A DNA stretch of 64,000 bases from Stramonita haemastoma (GCA_030674155.1 CM060342.1:25991882-26055881), one strand, 5' to 3'; shown: positions 36,391-47,965, counted from the first letter of the stretch. Made by a program: numbers and translations. The notes: generated by a model not told the origin, from the letters alone.

Positions 36391-36440
36391 ATCTGAATCT
36401 GACTGGAGAGACAGGTGAGTGTGCTCCGCTTTTCTCCTGC
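36391..36440 (+). repeat. Decayed copy of the preceding exon's end and donor
   Basis: ACTGGAGAGACAGGTGAGTG is an exact match to the exon end and donor at 35931-35950. The downstream intron sequence (CTCCGCTTTTCTCCTGCC) resembles GTCTGCTTTTGCCCAGC after the real donor. SINE D lies between the two copies. Confidence 0.9.
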
Positions 36441-36703
36441 CTTTCAGTCATCATCTTGACTGGCGCTCTGTTCACCTGTTGGTGGCTTCAGTCTTGGTGG
36501 TTGTCGCTGATGTATGCCCCATCAGCTGTTTCTTTCCCCTTCTGTCTTCAGTCCTTCTGTAGATGTCATCTTTGGGCAGATATTGCCCAGTGTGTAGCTG
36601 TGTTTGGGGTTTTTTTGTGTGTGTGTGTTTTTGCTTGTGCTGTCTTGTTCTGTATCGTCTTTCCTTTCTCTCTGTGTCTGGTAGTTTTCTCTACAGTCTC
36701 TCA

Positions 36704-36920
<217 letters not shown>

Positions 36921-37036
36921 ATTCCATCTTTTCCACTCATATCTACGAACCAGATTTCTCACTGTTGTTCTTCTTCACACACATATATGATGACACCAGT
37001 CTTATTTTCCTCTTTCTTTGTGTGTGTGTATCATAG

Positions 37037-37165
37037 AATAAAAACATGGCTACCCAAGAGAAGAAGCTGATGAAGGATGCAACGCAGTCGCACGAAAACG
37101 AGAAGAGGAATCTGAACGACCAGACCAAGAGGAACAACAAGGAGGAGATGGACAAGATGAAGAAG
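37037..37165 (+). CDS. TAOK: TAO kinase exon: coiled coil 2
   Basis: 129 bases, 43 codons, phase 0/0, the same length as the vertebrate segment. Encodes NKNMATQEKKLMKDATQSH and NKEEMDKMKK. Acceptor ATCATAG is weak on pyrimidines and follows a CT microsatellite. Donor GTGAGG. Confidence 0.93.
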
Positions 37166-37191
37166 GTGAGGGGGCGTGCCTTTACACTTGC

Positions 37192-37526
37192 AGATTGGAT
37201 TGGATTTATTCTTTTATATTGAGGATAATGTGCTTTTTTACATGCAGTCCCCGTGTGTATGCAGTTTTGTAAATGTCATCTGTTCCCACCAGCACACGAT
37301 GGCCTTCTCTTACTAAAAGCGGAACAGGATTTAATGTGTGTGCAAGATGTTCTGCGTGTGTTTGCACACAGGGCCTCGGTTTAAAGTCTCATCCGAATAA
37401 CTTTTGGGGAGAGTGGAGTCTGCACTGATGTTAACTCCAGGAGAAAAATCTCCTTGACCGGAATCGAACCCGGGTCGTCAAATTGCCAGTGTAATGTTCT
37501 GACCACTAGGCTATCCGTCCCCCCCA
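37192..37526 (-). repeat. SINE family A, near full-length, minus strand
   Basis: All parts present in reverse order, ending with the B-box (GGAATCGAACCCGGG on +) and A-box (GTTCTGACCACTAGGCTATC on +). Confidence 0.9.
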
Positions 37527-37596
37527 GAGGGGTACAGTGCACTCAGAGGGGTACATAACAGATGGAGAGAAGCATTAACCCTTTCACTCCTGACTA

Positions 37597-37599
<3 letters not shown>

Positions 37600-37648
<49 letters not shown>

Positions 37649-37658
37649 GCACGCACAC

Positions 37659-37734
<76 letters not shown>
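37600..37734. repeat. (CA)n microsatellite
   Basis: CA array with a CGCACG interruption. Confidence 0.95.
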
Positions 37735-37737
<3 letters not shown>

Positions 37738-37756
37738 TCCCTCACCATATCCGCAA

Positions 37757-38455
37757 CTAATCCAGATCCTGTACTGTAATATTTTTCTGTGATAAACAAT
37801 CTTTTGTCTTCTGCCGTTCTTATATGTATGTATGGCTTGTAACCCACCCCGCATGAAATTTATCTACTCGTGAGACGATAAAAGTATTTGAATTGACTTG
37901 AATCAGGGGCTGGACTCCAGCACATTGAGCAAATTCAGACCCTGTACTGTAATATTTTTCTGTAATAAACAGGTCTTTTCTCTTCTGCTGTTCTTATATA
38001 TATGTATGGCTTGTAACCCACCCCACATGAATTTTATCTACTTGCGAGACGATAAAAACATTTGAATTGATTTGAATCAGGGGCTGGACTCCAGCACATT
38101 GAGCAAATTCAGATCCTGTACTGTAATATTTTTCTGTAATAAACAGGGTTGTTTTTTTTCTTCTGCTGTTCTTATATATATGTATGGCTTGTAACCCACC
38201 CCACACGAATTTTATCTACTCGTGAGATGATTAAAGTGTTTGTACTGATTTGAATCAGGGGCTGGACTCGAGCACATCGAGCAAATTCAGATCCTGTACT
38301 GTAATATTTTTCTGTAATAAACAGGGTGGGGGGAGGGGGGGTGTTCAATTTTTTTTTTTTTTAAATTTTTTTAAAAAATTTTTATTTTATTTTATCTACT
38401 TGTAAGACAAATTAAGACAAATAAAAGTATTTGTATTGAATTGTATTTGAATCAG
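37757..38455 (+). repeat. Tandem array of 174-197-base units containing copies of the next exon's start
   Basis: About four units of GATCCTGTACTGTAATATTT, TTCTGTAATAAACAG, CTTCTGCTGTTCTTATATA, TGTATGGCTTGTAACCCACC, TTTATCTACTCGTGAGACGA, TTTGAATCAG, GGGCTGGACTC. The last two blocks are the 3' splice site and first bases of the exon at 38456. Copies are at about 37902, 38076 and 38254. The last unit is longer because of an AT-rich insertion. Confidence 0.88.
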
Positions 38456-38654
38456 GGGCTGGACTCGAGCACCTCGAGGCGGGGAGAGAGAAGACATGAT
38501 GCGTGTGTACAAAGAAACGCTGGCACAGAAACAGCGCGAAGCAGAGTTGCACCTGGAGAAACAGCAGAAGGACGCCTTCGAGTTGTCGCTGAGGAAGTTC
38601 AAACGACGTGCCCTCCTCAACTTTCACAACCTGGAGCAGAAATTGTTGAGAGAG
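38456..38654 (+). CDS. TAOK: TAO kinase exon: coiled coil 3, with one extra base near its start
   Basis: Starts after GAATCAG as GLDSSTSRR, then a G-run (38481-38484). Dropping one G joins it to EREDMMRVYKETLAQKQREA, in line with the STPKKEKQEW segment of vertebrate TAOK. It continues to ELSLRKFKRRALLNFHNLEQ. Without the correction, only the part from about 38487 is in frame with the previous exon. Donor GTAAAG at 38655. The exon's first 24 bases are repeated in the array upstream. Confidence 0.85.
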
Positions 38655-38827
38655 GTAAAGAGAGAGAGTGGAGAGAGAGAGAGAGTGTGTGTTGTTGGTG
38701 GAGCTGTGTGTGAATAGAAGTGTGATTTTTGTGTTGGTTTGTGATTTTTTGGTTGGGGTGGTGGGTTGTGTGTGTGTTTGTGTGTCTGTGGTGTGTTTTA
38801 AGCTTCTTCCCAGTTTCTACATTTTGT

Positions 38828-38900
<73 letters not shown>

Positions 38901-38901
38901 T

Positions 38902-38967
<66 letters not shown>

Positions 38968-39000
38968 TGTGTGTGTGTGTGTGTCTGTGTGTCTGTGTGT

Positions 39001-39032
<32 letters not shown>

Positions 39033-39242
39033 TGTGAGTGTTTTGATCTTCTACCCAGTTTCTACATTTTGTGTTGTGTGTGGGGGGAGGGGGAAGGGAA
39101 AGTATGATGCAGTGAAAACTGTGTGGATCAAGGGTGATTTTGCATGGTTTGTGATGGGGGTGTGTGTGTAACATTCAGGTATGTATTGGTATTTATGTTT
39201 GTGTGTGCATGTCATGTATATGTGTCACTCACACACACGCGT

Positions 39243-39293
<51 letters not shown>

Positions 39294-39422
39294 TGCACAC
39301 TCACTCACTCACACACACCACACACACACACACACACACACGCACACACGCACACATGCACACACGCACACACACTCTCACACACACACACACACACACA
39401 CACCACACACACACACACACAC
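38828..39422. repeat. (GT)n followed by (CA)n, about 600 bases
   Basis: GT at 38828-39032 with single-base slips, then CA at 39231-39422. The arms are complementary across a 200-base spacer. All open frames here are Val-Cys or Thr-His artefacts. Confidence 0.95.
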
Positions 39423-39487
39423 TACCACCCACCACCCTAACCCTCCTCCACACACACTCATTCACACCCTCACTCTTTCAAATTCTG

Positions 39488-39578
39488 CATACACACAGGG
39501 ACTGGATGTAAAAAAATATTAAAAAAACATGCGTACTTATTCCATAATCCTCAATATAAAAGAATAATAAATAAAATT
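39488..39578 (+). repeat. SINE family A, 3' end only, abutting the next exon
   Basis: CTGCATACACACAGGGACTG, TTATTCCATAATCCTCAATA, and an AATAAATAAA tail, 20 bases before the exon at 39598. Confidence 0.8.
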
Positions 39579-39597
39579 TTACAAAAATATTCTTCAG

Positions 39598-39837
39598 GAA
39601 ATGGGTCAGCGAAAAGCGCAGTCGGAATACGAACACGCAATGTTGGTGCGACACCACGAGTCCACACAGGATCTGGAGTACAAGCACCTAGCAGCGCTGC
39701 AGAAGTGCAAAGACGAGCAGCTGAAACGCCAGCACGAGACGGAAAAAGAAAACCAGCGTGACTACAACTCCAGAGCCGAACAGGACCTGAGGAAAAAGCA
39801 CATCTTTGAGGTCAAGCAGCAGCCTCGCAGTCTGAAG
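39598..39837 (+). CDS. TAOK: TAO kinase exon: conserved helix with HAMLxRHHES
   Basis: 240 bases, 80 codons, phase 0/0. Encodes EYEHAMLVRHHESTQDLEYK, RQHETEKENQRDYNSR and LRKKHIFEVKQQPRSLK. EHAML-RHHES and the KQQP-SLK end are hallmarks of TAOK C-terminal helices. Acceptor TATTCTTCAG, donor GTAACT. Confidence 0.96.
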
Positions 39838-39969
39838 GTAACTAACCAAAAAAAAAAAAAAAACCAAACAAAAAATTTGAAAAGGGGGAAGTGGGTGGAA
39901 TGTTGTGGGTGGGGGAGGGGGAGGAGTGTGTGTGTGTTATTTATTTATTTATTATTTTTTTTTATACCA

Positions 39970-40367
39970 CTTTATGTCACAGCAGATTTCTCTGCATGAA
40001 ATTCAGAGGCTGCTCTCCCGGGGAGAGCGCGTCGCCACAAGTGTAGCGCCTACCCATTTTTTTTTTCTTTTTCCTGTCTGCAAGTGTATTCGTTTCCCTA
40101 TGAGAGTAGCTTCTTTTTTTTTTTTACAGAATTTTGTCAGGGTCAACCCCCTTGTTGCCATGGGTTCTTTTACGTGCGCTAAATAACTATGTGTAACACA
40201 CGGTACCTCAGTTTATCGTCTCATCCGAAAGACTAGCGCCCAGACCACCACTCGGGGTCTAATGGATGGGGAAAAAGTTTGGGGCCCAAACGGGGTACCC
40301 ACACACTCCGACCCGGACTTTTTGCTTTCTAGGCAAGGCGCGTTACCACCTAGACCACCAATCCACA
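39970..40367 (-). mobile_element. SINE family D, minus strand
   Basis: Opposite copy of the 35980 element: palindrome GCTCTCCCGGGGAGAGC (about 40011-40027, one C shorter) at the left, TTTTACGTGCGCTAAATAAC, TTTATCGTCTCATCCGAAAG, and the tRNA-like head in reverse at the right (CGTTACCACCTAGACCACCA). Confidence 0.88.
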
Positions 40368-40388
40368 GATATTCAGTGCTGTAAGGCT

Positions 40389-41306
40389 GCGGCCATAGTA
40401 AACCTGGCATTTTGGTGCCGTCAATTTTGCCGGGCCGAGTGAAAAATGCTGCCCGGCTGAATTACTCTGTGGCGTCACTGATGACGGCTGTGTGTGGCCA
40501 TAGTAGAGCCGGCCCGGCCCGATATTTTTACTGTTGTTTTGACGTTCGAGTAACACGTCTGTTTGTCGGGTTGACGGAAAGGAAAATAATCAAGAAAAAA
40601 TTATTTATGGTGCTTCAAAAATTCTGACTACGCAAACTAGTAAATTGACCCTTCCCGATTACAGTCCAGTGGTTTTGATAAAAGTTTTGTGGGGGGGGGG
40701 GGGGGGGGGGATTTTACATAAAAACACTTTTTATGTCAAACTATTTTCTGTTGATTTCGCGTGGGGGTGGGGTGGGCGGAGTATCAGACGCCGCTGCAGC
40801 AGCTTTGTTTTCGCGTCACTCGCAGTCTCAGGGTGACCATGACAGGCCGTCAAACCCCAGTAAGCCTGGTTGACTGTGGCCGCTTTGACGGATCCGTTCT
40901 ACCATTAAAGAGACGGCCGTCAAAACAACAGGACAGGCTGGGTTTACTATGGCCATAGTTAAAGTTAAAGTCTGTCCTGAGCCTAAGGTTCATCAGGCCG
41001 GTGCTTATCCCGGTTTCTGTGGCGTTAAGCGACCGAGAGTCATAGACTCCCCCCTGGATAGGACGCCAGTCTATCGCAGGGTTAACCCCCAACACAAGGT
41101 TGGTACCCCTTTTACACCTGGGTGGGGTGAGAAAATAGCCGTAAAGTGCCTTTTCCAAGGGCACAACGCCATAGCCAAAAGCTGGGATTGAACCCGCAAC
41201 CTTTAGATTACAAGTCCAACGCCCTAACCACTAGACTACAGCGGCGGCTACCATTAAAGAGAGGGCCGTCAAAACAACCGGACGGGCCGGGTTTACTATG
41301 GCCGTA
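40389..41306. mobile_element. Element with terminal inverted repeats, interrupted by a SINE
   Basis: Left end GGCCATAGTAAACCTGGC (40391-40408); right end is its near-perfect inverse GCCGGGTTTACTATGGCC (41286-41303), 17 of 18 bases. Related motifs occur inside (about 40496 and 40938). No transposase is encoded, so it is at most a non-autonomous (MITE-like) element. A family C SINE sits inside at about 40956-41247. Confidence 0.65.
40956..41247 (-). mobile_element. SINE family C, second copy, inside the inverted-repeat element
   Basis: Over 90% identical by eye to 11426-11715, same orientation, with reversed B-box GGGATTGAACCC and A-box at its right end. It is flanked by 57-base direct repeats (40899-40955 and 41248-41304), much longer than a normal SINE target duplication. 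Confidence 0.85.
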
Positions 41307-41354
41307 ACCTAAGGGTTAACTAACCCCTTGTGTGGTGGGGGGGGGGGTGTGCAG

Positions 41355-41567
41355 GCCAAAGAGATCCAGATCCGCAAGCAGTTCAACGAGGCGGTGAAGA
41401 CGCAGCAGCGGCAGTACAAGGCGCTGAAGGACCACATCCTGCAGTCCACCCTCAAGCCAGAGCAGAAGTCGGTGGCCAAGAAGCTGAAGGAGGAGCAGAT
41501 GAGGAAACTGGCCGCCCTGGCTGACCAGTACGAGGCCTCCATCGCCGAAATGTCCCAGCAACAGAAT
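41355..41567 (+). CDS. TAOK: TAO kinase exon: AKEIQIRKQF helix
   Basis: 213 bases, 71 codons, phase 0/0. Encodes AKEIQIRKQFNEAVKTQQRQ, YKALKDHIL, KPEQKSVAKKLKEEQMRKLA and LADQYEASIAEM, closely matching the KELQIKKQF...QYKALRNHLL...RLKEEQ-RKLA pattern of vertebrate TAOK. GC-rich, unlike its introns. The acceptor GTGTGCAG is preceded by a run of 12 Gs instead of pyrimidines. Confidence 0.96.
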
Positions 41568-41575
41568 GTGAGTTT

Positions 41576-41842
41576 TTGGGGGGGGGGGTTGGGGGGGGTT
41601 GGGGGGGGGGGTGTTTGTGTGTGTGTGTGTGTGTGTTGGTTAAAATGTAAGGGGGGGTTGTGTGTGTGTGTTGGTGAAGTGTGGGTGTTTGTTGTTTTGT
41701 TTTTTTTGTTTGTGTGTGGGGGTGTTTTTTGTTTTTTGTTTGTGTGTGGGTGTTTGTTTTTTGTGTGTGCGTGTTGATGAAGTATTGGTTGGTTTTTGTG
41801 TGAGAATTTGTGTGTGTGTGTATTGGTGAAGTGTGTGTGTGT

Positions 41843-41906
<64 letters not shown>

Positions 41907-41968
41907 TGTATACGTGTGTGCGTGTGTATGTGCTTGCATGCGTGTGTGTGTGTGTGTGTGTGTGTGCA
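41576..41968. repeat. G-runs and (GT)n
   Basis: Three G-runs of 8-11 directly after the donor, then GT-rich sequence and pure GT at 41829-41905. Confidence 0.9.
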
Positions 41969-41999
41969 GGCAGGCATGTGTGAGAGAGAGAAAGAAAGA

Positions 42000-43895
42000 G
42001 AGAGAATCAGTATGAAAGCCACCTTTTATGTTTCAGAATAAGACAGTATGCTTTATGTGAACAGTGACTATACATATATATGTACGGTGTTTCAGGTTAT
42101 CATGGTAAATGATGGGAGTGAGAAATTTCTCTGTGCATTGCGTTCCTTGGCTGCTTATCCCTTTCCCCCAAGCTCTTTGTAAATTGCATACCCTTTTCAG
42201 GAAGGTTTTTTTTTTTTTTAATGCATTATATATGGGGAGGAAATGGTATGATGATTTTTTGGGAGGAAAGCTGTAAGGGGGGGGGGGGGGGGGGGGGGGG
42301 AGATTGATTGAAAGTTGGGAGAAAATGAGGTGTGCTTTTTCTGAAAGTGGTAGAATGTTAGTCATCTGGGGGGGTTGGGCAGGAGGGGGGGGGTGTCTTG
42401 TGAGTGTTTTTTTTTTATGAGGGAGGAGTGGGGTTGCAATGTAAAGCTGAAGAAATATTGTTTCTGGGGGGTGGGGGAGTTTTGCTTTTCAGGGGATAAA
42501 AAGCTAGGGGAGAGGGTGTGTGTGTGTGTGTGGGGGGGGGGGTTTGTTTTTTGGTGGTTGGGGGGGGGGGGTTGTCTTGGGAGACAGAAAGCTGGGGGCA
42601 AAAGCAAGAAGAAGAGGGGGGGGGGGGGGGGTAAAAGAACTACCATCAGATGTGATTATTGTGTGGGGTTTTTTTGTTTTGTTTGAGAGAGTGTGTGTGG
42701 TTTTTTTTGTTGGGGAGGGGAGTGGGTGAATTTCTTTCTCTTGTACAATAAACCCTCCCTTTCCCTTTTTCCTCTGTAAAAAAAACACCCAAAAACAAAG
42801 AGCAAGAAATGGAAAGGTCATGCTGTTTGTTTTAGAAGCATGTCAGAAAATGAACCGTTTCAGAGGGAAAATGGGAATCTTTTTTTTAACCGCTTAGTCC
42901 CGAACGGGATTTGCCAGGATTGAATAATTGCCCCCCCCCCCCCCCAAATCCCGAACTGGGATTTGCCGGGATTTACACACAGTAGATTTCCATCACACTG
43001 TGACCATCACTAATTGCTACCACATGTCAAAGCTCCATCAGGTTAGAGGTAGAAATCCTGCTGAGAGTCTGGAAGTTAATTATAGCTGCTGGTATGTTCT
43101 TAGAAGGAGGAAAAGGCAAGCAAGCATGTCTGCCTGACCTGATTTCGTGATGGAATGTGAAATTGGGGGCAGTTTGTGTTCAGAGAATCCGAATTACAAG
43201 AGGGTTAAGAACTTGTGGGTTTTTAAAAAAATATATTTTTAAACTTCTGTCCACGTCAGATTTGTTGCTTTGGGAATGGCTGTTAGGTAATTGGAGGTTT
43301 GTGTGTCTAACTTGTACAAACCATCGTTTGTGCTTACTGTTTGGTCGCAAATGGTTGTACAGAGTTTGTGTATTTAAGATTTGTTTGTTTCATAATGGTC
43401 TGTATTTGTTTTTAAGGTATGAAATACTTGGATAAAACGGAGGAAATAGCTGTCACAGTTTGAATTTCTGTTATTTGGATGATTTCTTATACAGATACAA
43501 CATAAGTGACAAAATATTATTTGAATACAGAGGTGCATCCTTTGAAGAAAAAAACCTGAACATACTTTTATACAAATGAAAAGACTGGAACATTATTAAA
43601 TGTTATGCAAAAGTTGAAGAGTTTCTTTTGAATTCCTGGGTAAAGTAAGTAATAAAAGTTTGTTTCAGTTAACAATCTTCTGTCAGTGCAGAAAACAAGT
43701 CAGTAATGAACATATACAGTTTCAGTGTGTGTTTTTTTAGAGTGTGATATGAGTTTAAAGGAAAATTTTTGATTATGAGATGTTGACTCCCCTTACCTTT
43801 TGGAGGGGGAGAGCAATGAAGAGGCTGAATAAGCCAAGCGGTTAGAATGTGGAGCGTTTGCACTCAGAATCTCAGTTTATAGTCTCAACTGAATC
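42000..43895 (+). other. Intron, unique sequence with G-runs
   Basis: G-run of 22 at 42279-42300 and others at 42530-42630, C-run at 42931-42944. No conserved frame seen. Confidence 0.6.
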
Positions 43896-44515
<620 letters not shown>

Positions 44516-44572
44516 CACACCCATTCCTTGTCCTAACACTCACAAAGGCGACCTCACCTTTTCCATGCACAG

Positions 44573-44755
44573 GTGCGACTAGACGAGACCCAGGTAGGGG
44601 AAGCAGGTGACATGCGGAAGAGGCTGCAGCAGGAAATGGACCTGCTGATGGTGTACCAGAGCAAGGTCAAGGAGAATGCCGACGCCCAGCACAAGCGAGA
44701 ACGCAAAGTCCTGGAAGAGAGGGTCTCTCTCCGACGAGCTCTCCTGGAGCAGAAA
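44573..44755 (+). CDS. TAOK: TAO kinase exon: RLDETQ ... VSLRRALLEQK
   Basis: 183 bases, 61 codons, phase 0/0. Encodes VRLDETQVGEAGDMRKRLQQ, EMDLLMVYQSKVKENADAQH and VLEERVSLRRALLEQK. The last 12 residues are essentially invariant in the family. Donor GTGAGT at 44756. Two decayed copies of this exon end follow in the intron. Confidence 0.96.
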
Positions 44756-44837
44756 GTGAGTGTGTGTGTGTGTGTGTGTGGGGGTGTTGTGTGTGTGTGT
44801 ATGGGGGGGGGGGGGGTAATGTTATGTGTGTGTGGGT

Positions 44838-45030
44838 CTGAGAGTGTCTCTCTGACGAGCCCTCTTAGAGCAGAAAGTGAGTGGGGGTTTTGTGTGTGTG
44901 TGTGTGTGTGTGAGAGAGCATGTGTGGTGTGAGTGGGTGGGTGTTAGCATGGGTGGGTGGGGGGGGGGGGGAGGGGGTGCGTCTGAGAGAGGATGTCTCT
45001 GACAAGCGCTTCTAGAGCAGAAAGTGGTGT
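44838..45030 (+). repeat. Two decayed copies of the preceding exon's end
   Basis: At 44838-44885 (TCTGACGAGCCCTCTTAGAG, CAGAAAGTGAGT) and 44979-45026 (TCTGACAAGCGCTTCTAGAG, CAGAAAGTGGTG) the exon end TCCGACGAGCTCTCCTGGAG and its donor reappear. The first copy keeps a full GTGAGT donor; the second has lost it. Both carry an in-frame TAG in place of TGG. Confidence 0.9.
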
Positions 45031-45257
45031 GTGTGTATGTGTTAGCATAGTGTTTGTGTGTTGGTTGTGTGTGTGTGTGTTTGAGAGAGATTTTTATGTG
45101 TTGTTTCAATTTCACATTCATTCATTCAGTACGAGCAGGGTAACAAATGGAAACAGAAAAATAAACGTACCACATCTGAATATATATATGACAAATTACT
45201 CCCTCAGGTTTATAAAAACACACACACCTTACCCACCCACTTATCTTCTTCTTCTAT

Positions 45258-45420
45258 CCCGTAGTCTATTATTTAGACTGTAGGGGCACCATGGAAGACC
45301 TCGCAACCAGCTCTCTCTGTTTCCCTCTGTCCTCGACCTTTCTCAGTGTGTCACTCGGCCTGAGGCCTGTCCACTCTCGGATGTTGTCCTCCCATTTTTT
45401 CTCTGCCTGCCTCTCCTTCT
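45258..45420 (+). repeat. Dispersed repeat shared with 32505-32680
   Basis: See the shared blocks AACCAGCT, AGGCCTGTCCA and GATGTTGTCCTCCCAT. It lies directly before the last exon and supplies its pyrimidine-rich 3' intron end. Confidence 0.7.
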
Positions 45421-45455
45421 CCCACACATCTACCTCTCTCTCTGTCGTGTTTCAG

Positions 45456-45703
45456 ATGGAGGAAGACCGCGCTGCCCTCAGAAAGGAGGAGACAGAGCGA
45501 TGGTGCGCCCTGCAGGACGCCAGGTGAGAGACCTGGACAGGTTCGACACGGAAACCAAGGCCATGGGGCTCAACGCCGCCGAAGTGGTCGCTGCCTCTCA
45601 GGAGCCTCAGTCCATCGACGAGCAGCTGTCTGTGCGCTGTTCGAGTCTCTCCCTGTCCGCCCGCAGCAGTACTAACTCTTTCACCTCCCAGACTCCGTTA
45701 TAA
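45456..45703 (+). CDS. TAOK: TAO kinase last exon: C-terminus and stop, with one base missing
   Basis: Begins MEEDRAALRKEETER in frame with the previous exon, but this frame stops at 45525-45527. A one-base shift between about 45495 and 45521 restores the family reading RQVRDLDRFDTETKAMGLNA, and the frame then runs to a TAA at 45701 through a Ser-rich tail (SLSLSARSSTNSFTSQT). The family has E-R-x(7)-RQ-x-R-E-I at this point, which fits one missing base. The sequence CAGGTGAGAG at 45521-45530 is also a textbook splice donor, so a shorter isoform ending at or near here is possible. The protein is about 915-965 residues, against about 900-1000 in vertebrates. Confidence 0.88.
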
Positions 45704-47891
45704 CCACACGCCTCAGCCCTGTAGAAGAAACTCTCTTCCTCTTCCTCCTCCTCCTGTTCCTCGTCCTCCGCTCGTCTTCTCGAATTTCACGTGGGTTGGT
45801 GTGTGTGCATCGGAACCGCTCCCCGGGGAGGTGTGTGTGTGTTGTGTGTGTGCGCACATGCTCTCGAGTCAGAAAAACGGGATACGTGCAGTGTGGATTT
45901 TTTTTTTTGTCCAGAGAGATAGGGGAAGGGGGCTCATTTCTAAGAGAGAGAGAGAGAGACTCTGTCTGTCAGGAGATACTTTGGATGTGCATTTATGTTC
46001 TGTCAGAAAAAAAATTCGGTGTGTGCACCTTGGATTCAAGCTGCAAGTTCTGACTGGAATTTGGTGTCTGCATAATGAAGGGAGTGTTTGACCGTCAACC
46101 AGTTATTCGCTGGTGGAAATCTATCTGGGTGAAGGCGTCTTCAGGAAGCTCATGTTCCATTGAAGACGTGTTTCCTATCTGTGGAAAAGCTTGTGTGAAT
46201 GAGAGTGCTCGTGTTCTGAAAAATCTGCGTGTGAGACTTTTGTGCTGCAGTTCCATTGAAGCCTAGCTTCCACGCACTTTTGAGTTGTAACGCGATTCTC
46301 CGACCTGAGTGGTGGTCATGTGAAAGTGGGTTTTTAAAATTGTGGCTTGTGCGAGACGCAACCAGACTGCTGTTGTCAACATCGTCTTTAATTTTCCATC
46401 TTGTCCCAGCTCTTCCCCCCCCCCCCCCCCCACCCTCTTCAGCCGCTAACGGCCCCATCACCCCCCCCCCCCCCCCCCTCCCTGTTTTTCTTTGATTTTT
46501 TTTGTTTGTTTTGAGTTCCTTGCGAAGGAACCTGCCTTCAACTGTCAGGGATAGTGGATGTTGTGTGTGGATTTCAATACATGGGATAGATGGGTGGGTA
46601 GAAATGTGTGGTATGAAACATTGTGCTGGTGGTGATGATGCCTGTGTGTGTTAGTGGAAAGTGTAGCTGACAGACCACGCTCCATTGAAAGGTGCCTGCC
46701 TGACATCGTTCTTCGTCACCCAAACCCCTAGCATGTCTGAATAATGCGTGTTGAGAGACCTACAAAGCTGCTCGCTCCGTCATAGGGCATACCCTACCCC
46801 CAACCCCCCCCCTCCTCCTCCTCCCCTACTCTCTTTCCTCCCCTCCCCTCCTCTTGCTCTTCCAAAACAACAGCAGTTTCAACGAAGAGAGTTCATCCGG
46901 TCGCTTCTGTGGGGAAGGAGCTCATATTCTTTCTTTTTTTTCTTTTTTTTTCCTCCAGCGTTGAAGCTGTTGATGGGGATGGAATAGAGAGTGTGTGTGT
47001 GTGTGCAACTTTTGTGTTGTCTGATAGAAGGGGGTACACGTGTGTTTTCTTCCCTTTGCGATGTTGCGAGTCATTTTTGTGGGTATGGTCATTCACTGTC
47101 CGCGTCCACTGTCATCGTCGTCGTCATATCCACTACACTGCTGCTACTTAGACTTGTTGTGACTTCCGTTCTACCGCGAAAACGTCTTAGGACAAGATGT
47201 TGAATGTGCTCACCTCACTAACTTAATTAATTAATTCATTGTGGATTGAAGAAGGAGAAGAAGAGGAGGACCTGCTTAGTCTTTTTTTGTTCGCTGTTTT
47301 TTTTCTTTTTTTTTTTTTCAAATTTCACATTGATGTGAATTCTTGTGAGAAATAGCATCTAGCTGTGATGTTGGAATGAATGACGAGTGCAGTAGTAATC
47401 AAGGGGAGTGAAGTGAGTAACGGAACATGTGATAAGTTGTGGAACTTGCCCCCCCCCCACCCCCCACCCCCCCTGACCGTGGCCCCCCTCCCCCCCCCCC
47501 TACACCTAAGACATCTATCTGCCCTCACTTCCACCTGTCTGGCTGCACTTCCACCCTGATGGTGTGTGGAAAGGTGTGTGAAGAATGCTACATTCAGTGA
47601 GGTGTGTGTGAGAGGTGAGCGGTGTACCCACCCCCTCCCAGTAATGCCTGCATTTACCTGCTGATGGTGGTGAATGTTTCATGGGCAGTGAAGCACTGGT
47701 TAGAATGGAAACAAAACAAAACATTGAACTTTACAAAAACAAGAGACCAAGCAAGTGGTGTTAGCATTATGAAAGCGGAAGATAGAGAAAGTGAGTGAAT
47801 GAGTACGGTGTATATATATTATGCATGTGCATGCATGTATGTGTGTGTGCACATGCACGTGCTTGTGCATGCACGTGCGTTTGCACGCACG

Positions 47892-47965
<74 letters not shown>

